Below are positions 6,398 through 14,732 of a stretch of DNA of 29,446 bases, in pieces. Below the pieces are notes generated by a model that saw nothing but the letters and a program-made list of their open reading frames with translations, was not told where the DNA came from and made no database searches. The first letter of the stretch is position 1. Each line of letters opens with the position of its first letter. Source of the stretch: an uncultured Lachnospiraceae bacterium (GTDB taxonomy: Bacteria; Bacillota; Clostridia; Lachnospirales; Lachnospiraceae); contig CAJUJM010000064.1 of assembly GCA_910586755.1 (NCBI GenBank), positions 1 to 29,446 on the forward strand, in the 5' to 3' direction. The position numbers and the translations under genes are program-made.

Positions 6398-7423
6398 TCA
6401 TTCCATCTCCCTGAACGTGCCAGCCATTCCCCCGACAAAGCTCCACTGGCGCTGCATATAGGATTTCAGATTTTCCGTACTTTGCCTGTATGCCGCCCGA
6501 ACTGTTTCCGGATTATCGAAATTCTGCGCTACTGCATCGGCGGCGCAGTACCCGCTTTCCATCCCGGCAGATATGCCCTCGCCCATCGGATTTAAGAATC
6601 CGGCGGCTTCCCCTGCAAAAAGGATGCGCCCCACGCCGTAGTCTACATGACAGCCCGGACGGATATGCGGCATCAGCCACTTCTCTTCTTTCGCCTGTCT
6701 GCTGATCTGCAGATGGTGCTTTTCCTCCATATAGGTAATGAAGCGCCCATAATAATGCCCGATTTTATCCATATCCTTCACGGATACCCCAAACACCAGC
6801 AGGCCATCCTTCACGTTGAACCATGCGTCATATTCCGAAAGCTCTGGCTGCAGGTACGCATAGAAGTAATGCGGGTCTAAGTCTATGCTGCCCTGATTAA
6901 AAGTCTGGTATGTGATTATGTATCCGGGAACTTCCCCGGTAATCTTCCGTTTCAATGCCCCGACAACACCTTCACAGTCAATGACATACCTTGCCCTCTC
7001 AGTATAATTCTTCTGCCCGTGCAGGCCGGCTTCCACAAATCCGTCCTTTTCCGTGCAGGAAAAAGCCGCCACGCCGTCCCTGACCTCTGCGCCGCTCTCC
7101 TTTGCTTTTTCCGCAAGCCACCCGTCAAAATGGCTGCGCCATACATTCAGCCCCTCCTGCTCGAAATGGTATTCCTTCCCCACGTCATTTGTAAAGATCA
7201 TGCCCCTGTTTCCTGTCGGGGTACACATGGCAAACTCCGGCACGGCCTCCCCAAAATAGTTCTTTACAAGCTCCATTGATTTCTTTATCAGCACGCCCGA
7301 ACAGGATTTGTACCTGGGCATCCTGAACTTTTCCACTAGAAGAACCTTATAGCCATTTTCCGCTAAAGCCTTGGCCGCCGTGCATCCCGCTGGTCCTGCC
7401 CCGACCACTATCACATCATACAT
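6398..7423 (-). CDS. FAD-dependent oxidoreductase, geranylgeranyl-reductase-like family
   Basis: 341 residues. The N-terminus (DVIVVGAGPAGCTAAKALAE) is a Rossmann FAD/NAD(P)-binding motif, followed by PRYKSCSG, the cysteine-containing motif typical of the geranylgeranyl reductase family. The second FAD contact (GRILFAGEAAGFLNPMGEGI) is near residue 270. Family members reduce isoprenoid double bonds or oxidise various substrates; the substrate here is unknown. No membrane segment is evident. The start at 7423 is preceded by AAAGGATG at about 9-10 bases. A probable promoter lies at 7500-7528. It is a single-gene unit between two toxin-antitoxin remnants. The stop falls within a few bases of the relic that follows, so the last residues may be altered. 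Confidence 0.85.
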   Translation of the reverse strand: MYDVIVVGAGPAGCTAAKALAENGYKVLLVEKFRMPRYKSCSGVLIKKSMELVKNYFGEAVPEFAMCTPTGNRGMIFTNDVGKEYHFEQEGLNVWRSHFDGWLAEKAKESGAEVRDGVAAFSCTEKDGFVEAGLHGQKNYTERARYVIDCEGVVGALKRKITGEVPGYIITYQTFNQGSIDLDPHYFYAYLQPELSEYDAWFNVKDGLLVFGVSVKDMDKIGHYYGRFITYMEEKHHLQISRQAKEEKWLMPHIRPGCHVDYGVGRILFAGEAAGFLNPMGEGISAGMESGYCAADAVAQNFDNPETVRAAYRQSTENLKSYMQRQWSFVGGMAGTFREME

Positions 7424-7499
7424 CCGTATATCATCCTTTCCGCTGTTTTCTATTACTTCGGCAGGATACCATTCCCGCTAAAGTAAAAGCATCATCTGA

Positions 7500-7528
7500 A
7501 TTATACCATAGAAATTTTCTGTTTTCAT
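7500..7528 (-). promoter_or_regulatory. Probable promoter of the FAD oxidoreductase gene
   Basis: Minus strand: ATGAAA (7528-7523), 17-nt spacer, TATAAT (7505-7500). The -10 is perfect and the -35 is weak. The leader to the start codon would be about 70 nt. Confidence 0.45.
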
Positions 7529-7568
7529 CCGATGGCACAAAGCGACTATTTTTCGGGAGTGGAATGCA

Positions 7569-7595
7569 AAAAAGAGCCATTGAATAGCTCTTTTT
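7569..7595 (-). terminator. Terminator after the antitoxin-like gene
   Basis: Stem AAAAAGAGC / GCTCTTTTT (7569-7577 and 7587-7595) with a 9-nt loop. On the minus strand it ends in TTTTTT, so it would close the PTS/dehydrogenase/antitoxin transcript, about 60 bp after the antitoxin stop. Confidence 0.65.
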
Positions 7596-7652
7596 CCTCA
7601 TAATTATTTTATTTAAATTTTTATCACTTTTTATTTCTGCTTTCGGATAATG

Positions 7653-7913
7653 CTACCTCCTTAAGGCCGCCAGCGTCTCCCGTGCATCAAAGAGCTGTCC
7701 ATCCTGTTCGTGTTCTGCTTCTGCCTGCGCGATTGCGGCATCTGTTTCAGCAGCCTCAGCCATTGTTTCATAGGTCTCAATGCTCATAACCACCAGATCG
7801 CTGCAACCGTTTTTGGTAATGAATACCGGTTCGCGGCGGCAATTTGCTCTTTCTCTGCTTTCCCGTGAGGCTCGCCCCTTACTACCTTTCCACATCAGCA
7901 GGAAAACCTTCAT
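7653..7913 (-). CDS. Phd/YefM-like antitoxin, orphan and with an atypical N-terminus
   Basis: 86 residues. Residues 29-50 (PVFITKNGCSDLVVMSIETYE) are the conserved core of Phd/YefM antitoxins, and the tail is Glu/Ala-rich and ends DARETLAALRR, as in toxin-binding C-termini. The first 28 residues (MKVFLLMWKGSKGRAS) do not look like the usual N-IKPVSDLRNY start, so the DNA-binding end may have been replaced or frameshifted. The ATG overlaps the stop of the upstream dehydrogenase gene (ATGA), so it is translated by coupling with the PTS operon. A perfect AAGGAGG ribosome site lies over its stop codon, but no gene starts behind it; a RelE/ParE relic lies 1.3 kb away at 6256-6347. It is probably non-functional or a free antitoxin. 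Confidence 0.65.
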   Translation of the reverse strand: MKVFLLMWKGSKGRASRESRERANCRREPVFITKNGCSDLVVMSIETYETMAEAAETDAAIAQAEAEHEQDGQLFDARETLAALRR

Positions 7914-9049
7914 TTCAGACGTTCATATTCTTCCATAACCATATCCATGAGCTTTTCTTCTTCTGATATTCCAAGAATCTGTGCGGCGGCAGGCCTTATC
8001 CCTTTTTCAGCAATCATTTCCTGCATTCTCACCGCATTGGAGTCTTCCCTGTCGTCGTAGGTAAGACCATACGCAATAGCCTTCGCGATATTCACAGGCT
8101 CAATTCCATGTTTCAGGCAATACATAGCAGCGCCCGTAAGACGGTCATGCCTCCCCAGTTTCCTGACAGGATTTTCTGCCACCCGGCTGATCAGCTCTAC
8201 CTCGTCTTCTTTTGCTTTCATACTGCATCCCACCATCTCCAGCTGCTCTAAAGTTGGGTGAAACTCCGCGCGGATTCCTGCGGATGCCTCTGCCAGACAC
8301 CCTTTCATAAGAGCCGCAATCTCATCATCCCGTTCTGCATCCTGTGTTGTGATATATCCCTTCACATGCCCTGCATAAGCGCAGGCGGCATGGGGGCAGT
8401 TGTGGACAAACAGTTTAATATCCTTCAAAAATTCAACTCCATCACATACCTGCATCCATTCCACCCCGGACAAATCCACATTGACCGGTCCCTGAATCAG
8501 AAGGTTCTGCAGTGCCTTGGTGGTCAGGTATAATGCATGATTTGACGGTGCATTGCCACTTCTCCTCACAATCACATCGCGGAATGCGACTCGTTCCCGA
8601 TACCATATTTTTTGCTTTTCTTCTAAAAGCTCTTCCAGCAAAAGAGCTTCGTTTTTCTCCATAATGTGATTTTTATTCGTACATGACAGAATCAACAGAT
8701 TCTGGTTTGGATTATCAGCCGCCCTTTTTCTTAAACAGGGTCCTATATACCGAATTGCGTCTTCAATATCTTCCGGATACAGACAGAGCGCGATTACATC
8801 CGCATCCTCTACTCTCTCCATACAAGAATATCTGTCATCTGTCTCATACACTTCATATCCAGATATAGTTCTCTCCTCTGTACGGTTCTCCCGGAGTACT
8901 GTAACATGGTACTCACCCGCCTCTTTCAGCGCGTCTACCACCCTGCTGTCCTTGTCCAAAAATGTCACATTCCATCCCGCCGCGTCATATACCTCACCCA
9001 GATAAGCTTTTCCTTCCTTACCAGCGCCAACAATTACAATATTTTTCAT
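7910..9049 (-). CDS. Mannitol-1-phosphate 5-dehydrogenase-like polyol-phosphate dehydrogenase
   Basis: 379 residues. The N-terminus (IVIVGAGKEGKAYLGEVY) is a dinucleotide-binding Rossmann motif. The long-chain mannitol dehydrogenase family signature appears as KLFVHNCPHAACAYAG, holding the catalytic Lys212, Asn217 and His220, and the C-terminal family motif NPVRKLGRHDRLTGAA. Members oxidise hexitol phosphates with NAD to ketose phosphates in the cytosol. The gene closes a mannose-type PTS cluster: it starts 25 bp after the IID gene with AGGGAG upstream. I infer that it acts on the phosphorylated product of that PTS, which would make the substrate a hexitol. Divergence from MtlD proper means the exact substrate is open. 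Confidence 0.75.
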   Translation of the reverse strand: MKNIVIVGAGKEGKAYLGEVYDAAGWNVTFLDKDSRVVDALKEAGEYHVTVLRENRTEERTISGYEVYETDDRYSCMERVEDADVIALCLYPEDIEDAIRYIGPCLRKRAADNPNQNLLILSCTNKNHIMEKNEALLLEELLEEKQKIWYRERVAFRDVIVRRSGNAPSNHALYLTTKALQNLLIQGPVNVDLSGVEWMQVCDGVEFLKDIKLFVHNCPHAACAYAGHVKGYITTQDAERDDEIAALMKGCLAEASAGIRAEFHPTLEQLEMVGCSMKAKEDEVELISRVAENPVRKLGRHDRLTGAAMYCLKHGIEPVNIAKAIAYGLTYDDREDSNAVRMQEMIAEKGIRPAAAQILGISEEEKLMDMVMEEYERLK

Positions 9050-9074
9050 GATAAAGCTCCCTTTTATTTATATA

Positions 9075-9893
9075 TCAGAACAATCCAATAAATGATCCTG
9101 CAAGACTAACAATCAGGATTACCAATGAAATAATTCCATAGTTTACTTTTTTCTTCTTGATAACCGAATAAATGCCGAATACGATAAGAATCGGTAATAA
9201 GCCGGGTACCATACTGTTAAGCGAATCCTGGATTGCAATCGCGCCTCCTCCTGATACCGGAATTACTGCTGCAAGCTCTAATTTCACAAACCCGGCGGAC
9301 AGCGCCCCCATCATGAACATTCCTACAATACCTGTTCCCAAAATCAGTTCTTTCACCCATCCTGCGTGGAGAATCGTTTTAACCGATTCGCGCCCCACAT
9401 GATAGCCCATATTGAACAGATAACCGCTAATTAGAAATGTAAGGAGTGGAAATATAATAGTGATAAGCGCTCCCATGATATTTCCCGCGGCCGCCATGGT
9501 GCAGCCAATTCCATATATAATTGTTTTAAGCATTCCCCATGTAATCGTATCGCCGATTCCGGCTAACGGCCCCATCAGTCCTGTTTTAATGCCCGTGATA
9601 GCCGAATCCGGAATATCCTCTCCCCTTGCTTTCTCCTCTTCCATAGCAATTGTAATTCCGTGAATCGGGGTTCCCCAGATAGCCTCCGTGTTAAAAAACT
9701 GTAATTCCCTCTTCAGGGCCGCCTTGAATGCATCCTGGTCAGGATATAATTTTCGAAGAACCGGAATCATACTGTAGCAAAACGAGATACTTTGAAGCCG
9801 TTCAAAGGAATTCGATATTTCTGCTGACATATACCAGCGTAAAAAGCTTCTCCTTAAATCTTTTTTCGTAATTTCCGCCATGTTTCGTTCCAT
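9075..9893 (-). CDS. PTS mannose/fructose/sorbose family transporter, subunit IID
   Basis: 272 residues. The family hallmark TGLMGPLAGIGDTITWGMLK lies near residue 85-105; the N-terminus (DLRRSFLRWYMSAEISNSFERLQ) is the usual cytosolic IID start, and several membrane segments follow, with a basic KKKK loop before the last. With IIC it forms the membrane channel that carries sugar while IIB phosphorylates it. The start ATG at 9893 overlaps the TAA of the IIC gene by one base (TAATG) and has AAGGAGG seven bases upstream, so IIC and IID are translationally coupled in stoichiometric amounts. Confidence 0.93.
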   Translation of the reverse strand: MERNMAEITKKDLRRSFLRWYMSAEISNSFERLQSISFCYSMIPVLRKLYPDQDAFKAALKRELQFFNTEAIWGTPIHGITIAMEEEKARGEDIPDSAITGIKTGLMGPLAGIGDTITWGMLKTIIYGIGCTMAAAGNIMGALITIIFPLLTFLISGYLFNMGYHVGRESVKTILHAGWVKELILGTGIVGMFMMGALSAGFVKLELAAVIPVSGGGAIAIQDSLNSMVPGLLPILIVFGIYSVIKKKKVNYGIISLVILIVSLAGSFIGLF

Positions 9894-10636
9894 TATACAG
9901 CCTCCTTTTCTCTTCTAAAACATATAATCAGCAGCGCCATACATATCCCAAATATAGCTGCGCCAATTGTAGAAATCTGAAAATACTGGATGAAAAAAAA
10001 TCCAAGGATAAAAAACGGAATCAGCATAGATTTTCCTACCACAAAAATAGTAATTGCAAACCCCAGCGCCGGAAGAACGCCTCCAGCCACACTTAGTCCA
10101 TTGGTAAACCAGCCTGGAAGCGCATTTAAAATTTTCTGCACCAAATCCGTTCCAAAATAAATCAATATGAATACCGGAGGGAAACGCAATAACAGTCCTG
10201 CTGCCATAGGGTACAGTACGGCGCACCGTTCAATCCCTTTATCATTTCCCTGTTCTGCGTACTGATCTGCCAGGTTTGCAAAATAACCATTAATAAAGCG
10301 CTTAATCTGATCCATTAAAACCCCCAGCAGCCCAAATGGCAAAGCCAAGACAATGGCTGACTGTGCGTCCATCCCCGAAGCCAACGCAATGGGAATTGCA
10401 ACCACGCCTGCCAGACATTCGTCAGCCGGTATATTTCCTCCGTTTGACACCAGACCCACATACATCATTTCAATCCCTGATCCGATGATAAGTGCAGTTG
10501 AAAGGTCCCCCATAATTAACCCGAATGGTACCGCCATTACCAGAGGCTGGCAGAATATATGCTGTAATGTATATCCCACCCGGCACATCGCATACCAGTA
10601 CCATAATCCTGCTACTACAGCTAACAATAAGTTCAT
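9893..10636 (-). CDS. PTS mannose/fructose/sorbose family transporter, subunit IIC
   Basis: 247 residues with about six to seven membrane segments. FGLIMGDLSTALIIGSGIEM followed by GLVSNGGNIPADECLAG is the typical IIC signature. It forms the sugar-translocating core with IID. AAAGGAG stands five bases before the ATG at 10636, 15 bp after the IIB stop. The stop overlaps the IID start by one base. The conserved gene order IIB-IIC-IID is intact. Confidence 0.93.
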   Translation of the reverse strand: MNLLLAVVAGLWYWYAMCRVGYTLQHIFCQPLVMAVPFGLIMGDLSTALIIGSGIEMMYVGLVSNGGNIPADECLAGVVAIPIALASGMDAQSAIVLALPFGLLGVLMDQIKRFINGYFANLADQYAEQGNDKGIERCAVLYPMAAGLLLRFPPVFILIYFGTDLVQKILNALPGWFTNGLSVAGGVLPALGFAITIFVVGKSMLIPFFILGFFFIQYFQISTIGAAIFGICMALLIICFRREKEAV

Positions 10637-10651
10637 AATGTCTCCTTTCGT

Positions 10652-11146
10652 CTATAACCCAAACTTTTTCATTACCTTCTCAAATTCCATACTGGGATTA
10701 TCCGGAACAATATGAAGCACGATATTGATCCCTCTGTCATACAAAGCTTTTAGCTTTTCCACCTCTTCCTTTGAAAATGAAACAGCCTTATAAACAGGTA
10801 TCCGTCCCGGACCGTTAGGAAGTTCCCCAATCTGTATGCTGTCCGGCAAAAATCCTTTTTCATAAAGAGAAAGACAAGTCTCCACATTCCTGACCAGAAT
10901 CAGTGCCTTCCCATCTCCAAACTGGTCCCTGTCCCATTCTTCCATTGCTTCGTCCGTATCATAGATGTCCACGGAAATCCCCTTCGGTACGGCGGCCATG
11001 TAGATCTCTTTCATAAAATCATCAGCGGCCAGTATCTTATCCACCACCACGATTTTATCCGCCTGTGTTACTTTCAGCCATTTTGTAATAATCTGTCCAT
11101 GTATCAGCCGGCTGTCAATTCGAAATAATTTTATCTCTGCCATCAT
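10652..11146 (-). CDS. PTS mannose/fructose/sorbose family transporter, subunit IIB
   Basis: 164 residues. The N-terminal FRIDSRLIHGQI contains the phosphorylated His16, accepting phosphate from IIA and passing it to sugar bound by IIC/IID. It is cytosolic and of normal length. The start at 11146 is a double ATG directly after AAGGAGGGAA. A consensus sigma-54 promoter lies only about 30 bp upstream (11176-11191), so IIB, IIC, IID and the dehydrogenase can be expressed separately from IIA. Confidence 0.93.
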   Translation of the reverse strand: MMAEIKLFRIDSRLIHGQIITKWLKVTQADKIVVVDKILAADDFMKEIYMAAVPKGISVDIYDTDEAMEEWDRDQFGDGKALILVRNVETCLSLYEKGFLPDSIQIGELPNGPGRIPVYKAVSFSKEEVEKLKALYDRGINIVLHIVPDNPSMEFEKVMKKFGL

Positions 11147-11175
11147 TTCCCTCCTTATCTTTTACCCTTTTATTG

Positions 11176-11191
11176 AGCAATCATCGTGCCA
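11176..11191 (-). promoter_or_regulatory. Sigma-54 (-24/-12) promoter before the IIB gene
   Basis: Minus strand reads TGGCACGATGATTGCT, an exact match to the consensus TGGCACRNNNNTTGCW. Transcription would start about 12 nt downstream, leaving a short leader with the AAGGAGG of IIB. It would be opened by the LevR-type activator encoded upstream. Confidence 0.85.
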
Positions 11192-11288
11192 ATTATTGTG
11201 TTGGTCCTTTCTCCGGCAGCTTCCGCCAATTTAAAGCCAGACTTCTTTATATGTGTCGTTTCAAATCCTAATGTGTTATTTGTGTGTT

Positions 11289-11693
11289 TTAGCAAAGGCT
11301 GGCTATTTTCTTCCGTATATTTATAATTCCTGCAACTCCCAATTGCTCGCCAATTGCTGGTAATTCCTCCAGCCTGACATGTTCCCGGCTTTCAAGAATT
11401 CCTAATAACATGGGAAAATTCATTCCGGCTATGCACTCTATATGTGTACATTTTAGACATGAGGCAACCGCATTATAGGGGCTGCCTCCAAATAAATCCA
11501 CCAGCACAATTACGCCTTCTCCCTGGTCCATCTCCTGAATCTTATTTAGCACTCTGGATTGCAGATTTTCTATATCATCCCCCGGCTCCAGTGGGAGAGA
11601 ACTAAAATTTTCCTGAGAGCCCAGAACCATTTCCGTACTTTCTTTTATGCTTTCACAAAAATTTCCGTGTGTCACTAATAATACTCCTATCAT
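11289..11693 (-). CDS. PTS mannose/fructose family subunit IIA
   Basis: 134 residues from the chosen ATG at 11693, which has GAGG eight bases upstream; an upstream ATG at 11735 would add 14 residues but overlaps the sigma-54 promoter. The N-terminal LLVTHG carries the active-site His9, phosphorylated by HPr. LVDLFGGSPYNAVA is the second family motif. It is cytosolic and passes phosphate to IIB. It is separate from IIB and separated by a 142-bp gap holding a second sigma-54 promoter. That gap has no clear terminator. Confidence 0.9.
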   Translation of the reverse strand: MIGVLLVTHGNFCESIKESTEMVLGSQENFSSLPLEPGDDIENLQSRVLNKIQEMDQGEGVIVLVDLFGGSPYNAVASCLKCTHIECIAGMNFPMLLGILESREHVRLEELPAIGEQLGVAGIINIRKKIASLC

Positions 11694-11730
11694 ATAGCTT
11701 ACCTCTTTCATGTTTTTTATTATATTATTT

Positions 11731-11746
11731 AGCAAATTTCATGCCA
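11731..11746 (-). promoter_or_regulatory. Sigma-54 (-24/-12) promoter before the IIA gene
   Basis: Minus strand reads TGGCATGAAATTTGCT, one mismatch from TGGCACRNNNNTTGCW with the essential GG and GC correctly spaced. It begins 10 bp after the regulator's stop codon and sits about 38 bp before the IIA start. Confidence 0.75.
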
Positions 11747-11755
11747 TTTTCTGTG

Positions 11756-14515
11756 TCAGTCATATTCCATGAGCAATTCGACCAGATACGCACATTCACT
11801 TTCCGGTACCTCAATCCCAATCCAAGACTCTAATTCCCCTAAAGCAGCTTTCACGATGCCAAATAGCTCTCCATACTGTGCTTTCAAATATTCTGTCTGC
11901 CTGTTCATAAAAATGTTATCCTGTATAATCCGTTCCACCATACAGCTTGCATGGATTATAAAGCGCAGCCGGATCTTTCTGTCCTCTTCGAGATTTCCGT
12001 TTTGTATGATTGTCATATAGATTTGCCCGATACAACTACACATTTTTTCCGGTGCTAAAAAGGACAACACTTTTCCCAGAGCTGTCTCCATCACAGTGTC
12101 ACGGTCCACCTGTTTTCCTTCTCTCTCATACATGATATTTTCAAACAGAATCTGTTCCAGATTGGCTATGCCATATCCGATCACCAGATCCTCCACAGAA
12201 ATATATGGTATTCCCTTGAGTTCCAAGTCGATTGTTCCCACAACCGCCTTAGGCATGGTCCCGATTTTGTCCCGAAGCTTTGCTTCCCCATCCTTCTTAT
12301 CCATCAAATTCATATAAGTAAAGTCAATCTCAATATCATAATCCTTAAATGCCTCCCGAATGATTTCTCCAATCTTTACCGCAGTACCACGGCCCGACAC
12401 ACAGGTCACAACCAGATTTACCGGTTCTCCTGCCGTTCCCCTCTGTTTCTTTCTGTAAAAACCCCCGCACCTGTTTTTTGCCTCTTCACAGATTTCCTTT
12501 AAACTGAGGTTTGTCATTAAAATTTTTCTCAGAGTATCAATTACCATCAGTGTTGATACCATATCCACTGACATTACCTTGCGTCCGGTATCTTTCGCAA
12601 TCTGTTCGGCAAACCAGATCAACGACCCCATATCTACTAAAAGAAGCACTCCCAAGCCCTGGTCCTCTCTCTCCACCATGGCCTTCACCTGGCCGAAGAC
12701 GTCATTTACTGAGGAATCTAACGGCATATCAATACTTTTACAGTGTTTTGTCCCCAAAATAGAATTCGCCACCTCTGCCATACTGCCCGCCGTGTTTTTT
12801 CCATGTGATATAACGATAAGGCCGATTCTTGTTCTCTCTTCCCTCAGGCTCTCACTACATAAAAACATGGTCAGATATCCCAATTCCGTGGCGGGAATTT
12901 CAATATCCAGTTCTTCTTCCAGCATTGCCCGTATCACTTTCGCGGCCTTCAGCTCCTTTGGATATTTCAAAACCAGTAGATTGATCTCATCGTCCTGTAT
13001 TGGCGTTTTATCCACGATTCTTTTTATCAATGCCTCCACATGCATCGCCATACCAACTGTAACTGTATCTGTAAACTCTCGTTTTAGTTTGATAGATGCA
13101 TAATTCAAAGCGTCTGTCACCGCGCCATATACCTTTGGATCTACAATTTTCAACACAGAGTCCCTGGTTACTTTCTGTCCTTCCATTCTGTATTCACTCA
13201 ACAGCTGATTCGTATATCCTTCAATTTCCTGGCTCATGATGTTTTTAATTTCATCTTCCGTTTTTCCCTGGTTCTTAAATTCCATATATTTTTCTGCCAG
13301 TTCCGAACATATGGATATTTCTTCTGATATTCCCACCACCCCTGGTTTTCCGGATAGTTCCGTTTTGCCGAAAGCATCCGCTTTACCTGGAAAGTCCAGA
13401 GAATAGGTTTCATCACTTTGCAGGAAAAGGATCAAATCATTGGTCTGGGGCCGATGTTTACTATACTCCAGCCAGATGTATTCCGGCAGGCTTGTCCTGT
13501 CTACCTCCACCCGTACACTCTCCGTATTTGTCTTAAATGCCAGAAATGCCCTGGCACAGATTAATTGTATATCCGCACGCAGCTGCCCTACATTTCCGGC
13601 GCACTCATATGTAAGCAGCGCAAGAAGCGCTTCTTTATCTACATGCAGCGCCTCTCCCATTTTTCTCTGCTCATGTGAAAAAAATTGTCCGATCAGCTGG
13701 AGACGTTCTGTCAAAAACCGTTCAGATAATGGAGGCATTTTTATTACCATCGGCATTCTACGTAAAAAAGTCTTTAATAATGATGTATCAACATTCTCTG
13801 TCGTCGCCCCGATAATCATAAGAGCGGACTTCCTATGAACCTCTGTTTCTCCAAGGCGTCTGTAAATTCCTTTATCCATAAGCAGAAAAAGCATCTCCTG
13901 TCCGTCGGAAGGCAATCTGTGGATCTCATCTAAAAACAGAATTCCCCCGTCAGCCAGCTCTACAAGGCCTGGTTTATCAGACAACGCTCCTGTAAATGCT
14001 CCTTTCTTATGACCAAACATCTGTGACATAAGGAGCTGTGGGTTCTCTGCATATTCTGCACAATTAAACACAACAAACTTTGCGTCTGGACGAATGATCT
14101 TCATATATTTCGCATATTCATACATCCGCTCAGCAAAGGTAGTCTTACCGGTACCGGTTGGTCCGGTAAGCAATGTATGCAATCCTCTTGGAGGATAAAG
14201 AACTGCGGATTTTGCCTGCTGTACGCTCTTTTTTAATGACCCTTTTTCTCCAATTAAAAAGAAGAATTCATCCTTTTCTTTCTGATTTTCTCCCTCATCT
14301 TTGTATCCGGCTGGCCAGAAATATACAGGCCGTCCATTTGATTTTTCTACTCTTCCCTCTCTTACAAGTTCATTTAAGTCCCTGCTGACATTCGATCTGT
14401 CATATCCTAATGCATCTGCTAAATCTGATGACTCAATCTGCATGTTTTTCTTTTCCAGCTTTGCAAGTTCGTATTGTCTTTTTAATGTCTCAAAAATAAT
14501 ATCTTTTCTACTCAT
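11756..14515 (-). CDS. LevR-type sigma-54-dependent activator with PRD and PTS-like domains
   Basis: 919 residues. In order: an N-terminal winged helix (about 1-65, SNVSRDLNELVREGRV); an AAA+ ATPase with Walker A GPTGTGKT (118-125), the sigma-54 contact loop GAFTGA (172-177) and Walker B ILFLDE (192-197); PRD1 (about 405-555, His492; the usual second His appears replaced in GYLTMFL); an EIIA-Man-like domain with His571 (VISHG); an EIIB-like domain with Cys705 (VTCVSGRG); and PRD2 with His855. In this family PTS phosphorylation of the PRD and EII-like sites reports sugar supply and sets activity, and the ATPase melts sigma-54 promoters. Two such promoters lie directly downstream, so autogenous control of the neighbouring PTS is well supported. 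Start 14515 follows GAGGTGGGAC. Confidence 0.92.
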   Translation of the reverse strand: MSRKDIIFETLKRQYELAKLEKKNMQIESSDLADALGYDRSNVSRDLNELVREGRVEKSNGRPVYFWPAGYKDEGENQKEKDEFFFLIGEKGSLKKSVQQAKSAVLYPPRGLHTLLTGPTGTGKTTFAERMYEYAKYMKIIRPDAKFVVFNCAEYAENPQLLMSQMFGHKKGAFTGALSDKPGLVELADGGILFLDEIHRLPSDGQEMLFLLMDKGIYRRLGETEVHRKSALMIIGATTENVDTSLLKTFLRRMPMVIKMPPLSERFLTERLQLIGQFFSHEQRKMGEALHVDKEALLALLTYECAGNVGQLRADIQLICARAFLAFKTNTESVRVEVDRTSLPEYIWLEYSKHRPQTNDLILFLQSDETYSLDFPGKADAFGKTELSGKPGVVGISEEISICSELAEKYMEFKNQGKTEDEIKNIMSQEIEGYTNQLLSEYRMEGQKVTRDSVLKIVDPKVYGAVTDALNYASIKLKREFTDTVTVGMAMHVEALIKRIVDKTPIQDDEINLLVLKYPKELKAAKVIRAMLEEELDIEIPATELGYLTMFLCSESLREERTRIGLIVISHGKNTAGSMAEVANSILGTKHCKSIDMPLDSSVNDVFGQVKAMVEREDQGLGVLLLVDMGSLIWFAEQIAKDTGRKVMSVDMVSTLMVIDTLRKILMTNLSLKEICEEAKNRCGGFYRKKQRGTAGEPVNLVVTCVSGRGTAVKIGEIIREAFKDYDIEIDFTYMNLMDKKDGEAKLRDKIGTMPKAVVGTIDLELKGIPYISVEDLVIGYGIANLEQILFENIMYEREGKQVDRDTVMETALGKVLSFLAPEKMCSCIGQIYMTIIQNGNLEEDRKIRLRFIIHASCMVERIIQDNIFMNRQTEYLKAQYGELFGIVKAALGELESWIGIEVPESECAYLVELLMEYD

Positions 14516-14560
14516 GTCCCACCTCGCAATAAATATTTTTTGTCATCATAACACACTATA

Positions 14561-14569
14561 ATTATAGCA
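14561..14569 (-). promoter_or_regulatory. Probable extended -10 promoter of the LevR-type gene
   Basis: TGCTATAAT on the minus strand is a perfect extended -10 (TGN plus TATAAT); no good -35 is seen 17 nt upstream. The leader would be about 40 nt. A catabolite-repressor (cre) site was not recognised. The rest of the 14516-14732 gap holds only the terminator at 14622-14657. Confidence 0.5.
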
Positions 14570-14621
14570 CTATAAAATATTACACGCTATCAGCAATCAT
14601 ATCTAAAAGTTGTCTTCTCAA

Positions 14622-14657
14622 GACAGAAAGGCCGCAGTTTCCTGCGGCCTTTCTGTC
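14622..14657 (-). terminator. Strong terminator hairpin after the helicase gene
   Basis: A perfect 16-bp stem (GACAGAAAGGCCGCAG) with a 4-nt loop. Read on the minus strand the loop is GAAA, a stable GNRA tetraloop, which supports minus-strand use. The T-tail is short (CTTTCTGTCTT). Confidence 0.8.
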
Positions 14658-14732
14658 AATTATTCCTATCCCATACTTTTTCTACTACTCTTGCTAGTCT
14701 GTTTTTATTGAAAGAATAAATTTCCTTCTGAT

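Noticed and set aside
12579..13103. Plus-strand 174-codon frame in the LevR-type gene
   Set aside because: Shadow of a fully supported multi-domain regulator.
14622..14657. 16-bp hairpin as an integron attC or element end
   Set aside because: Perfect stem with a GAAA loop next to a gene end is a simple terminator; no integrase nearby.
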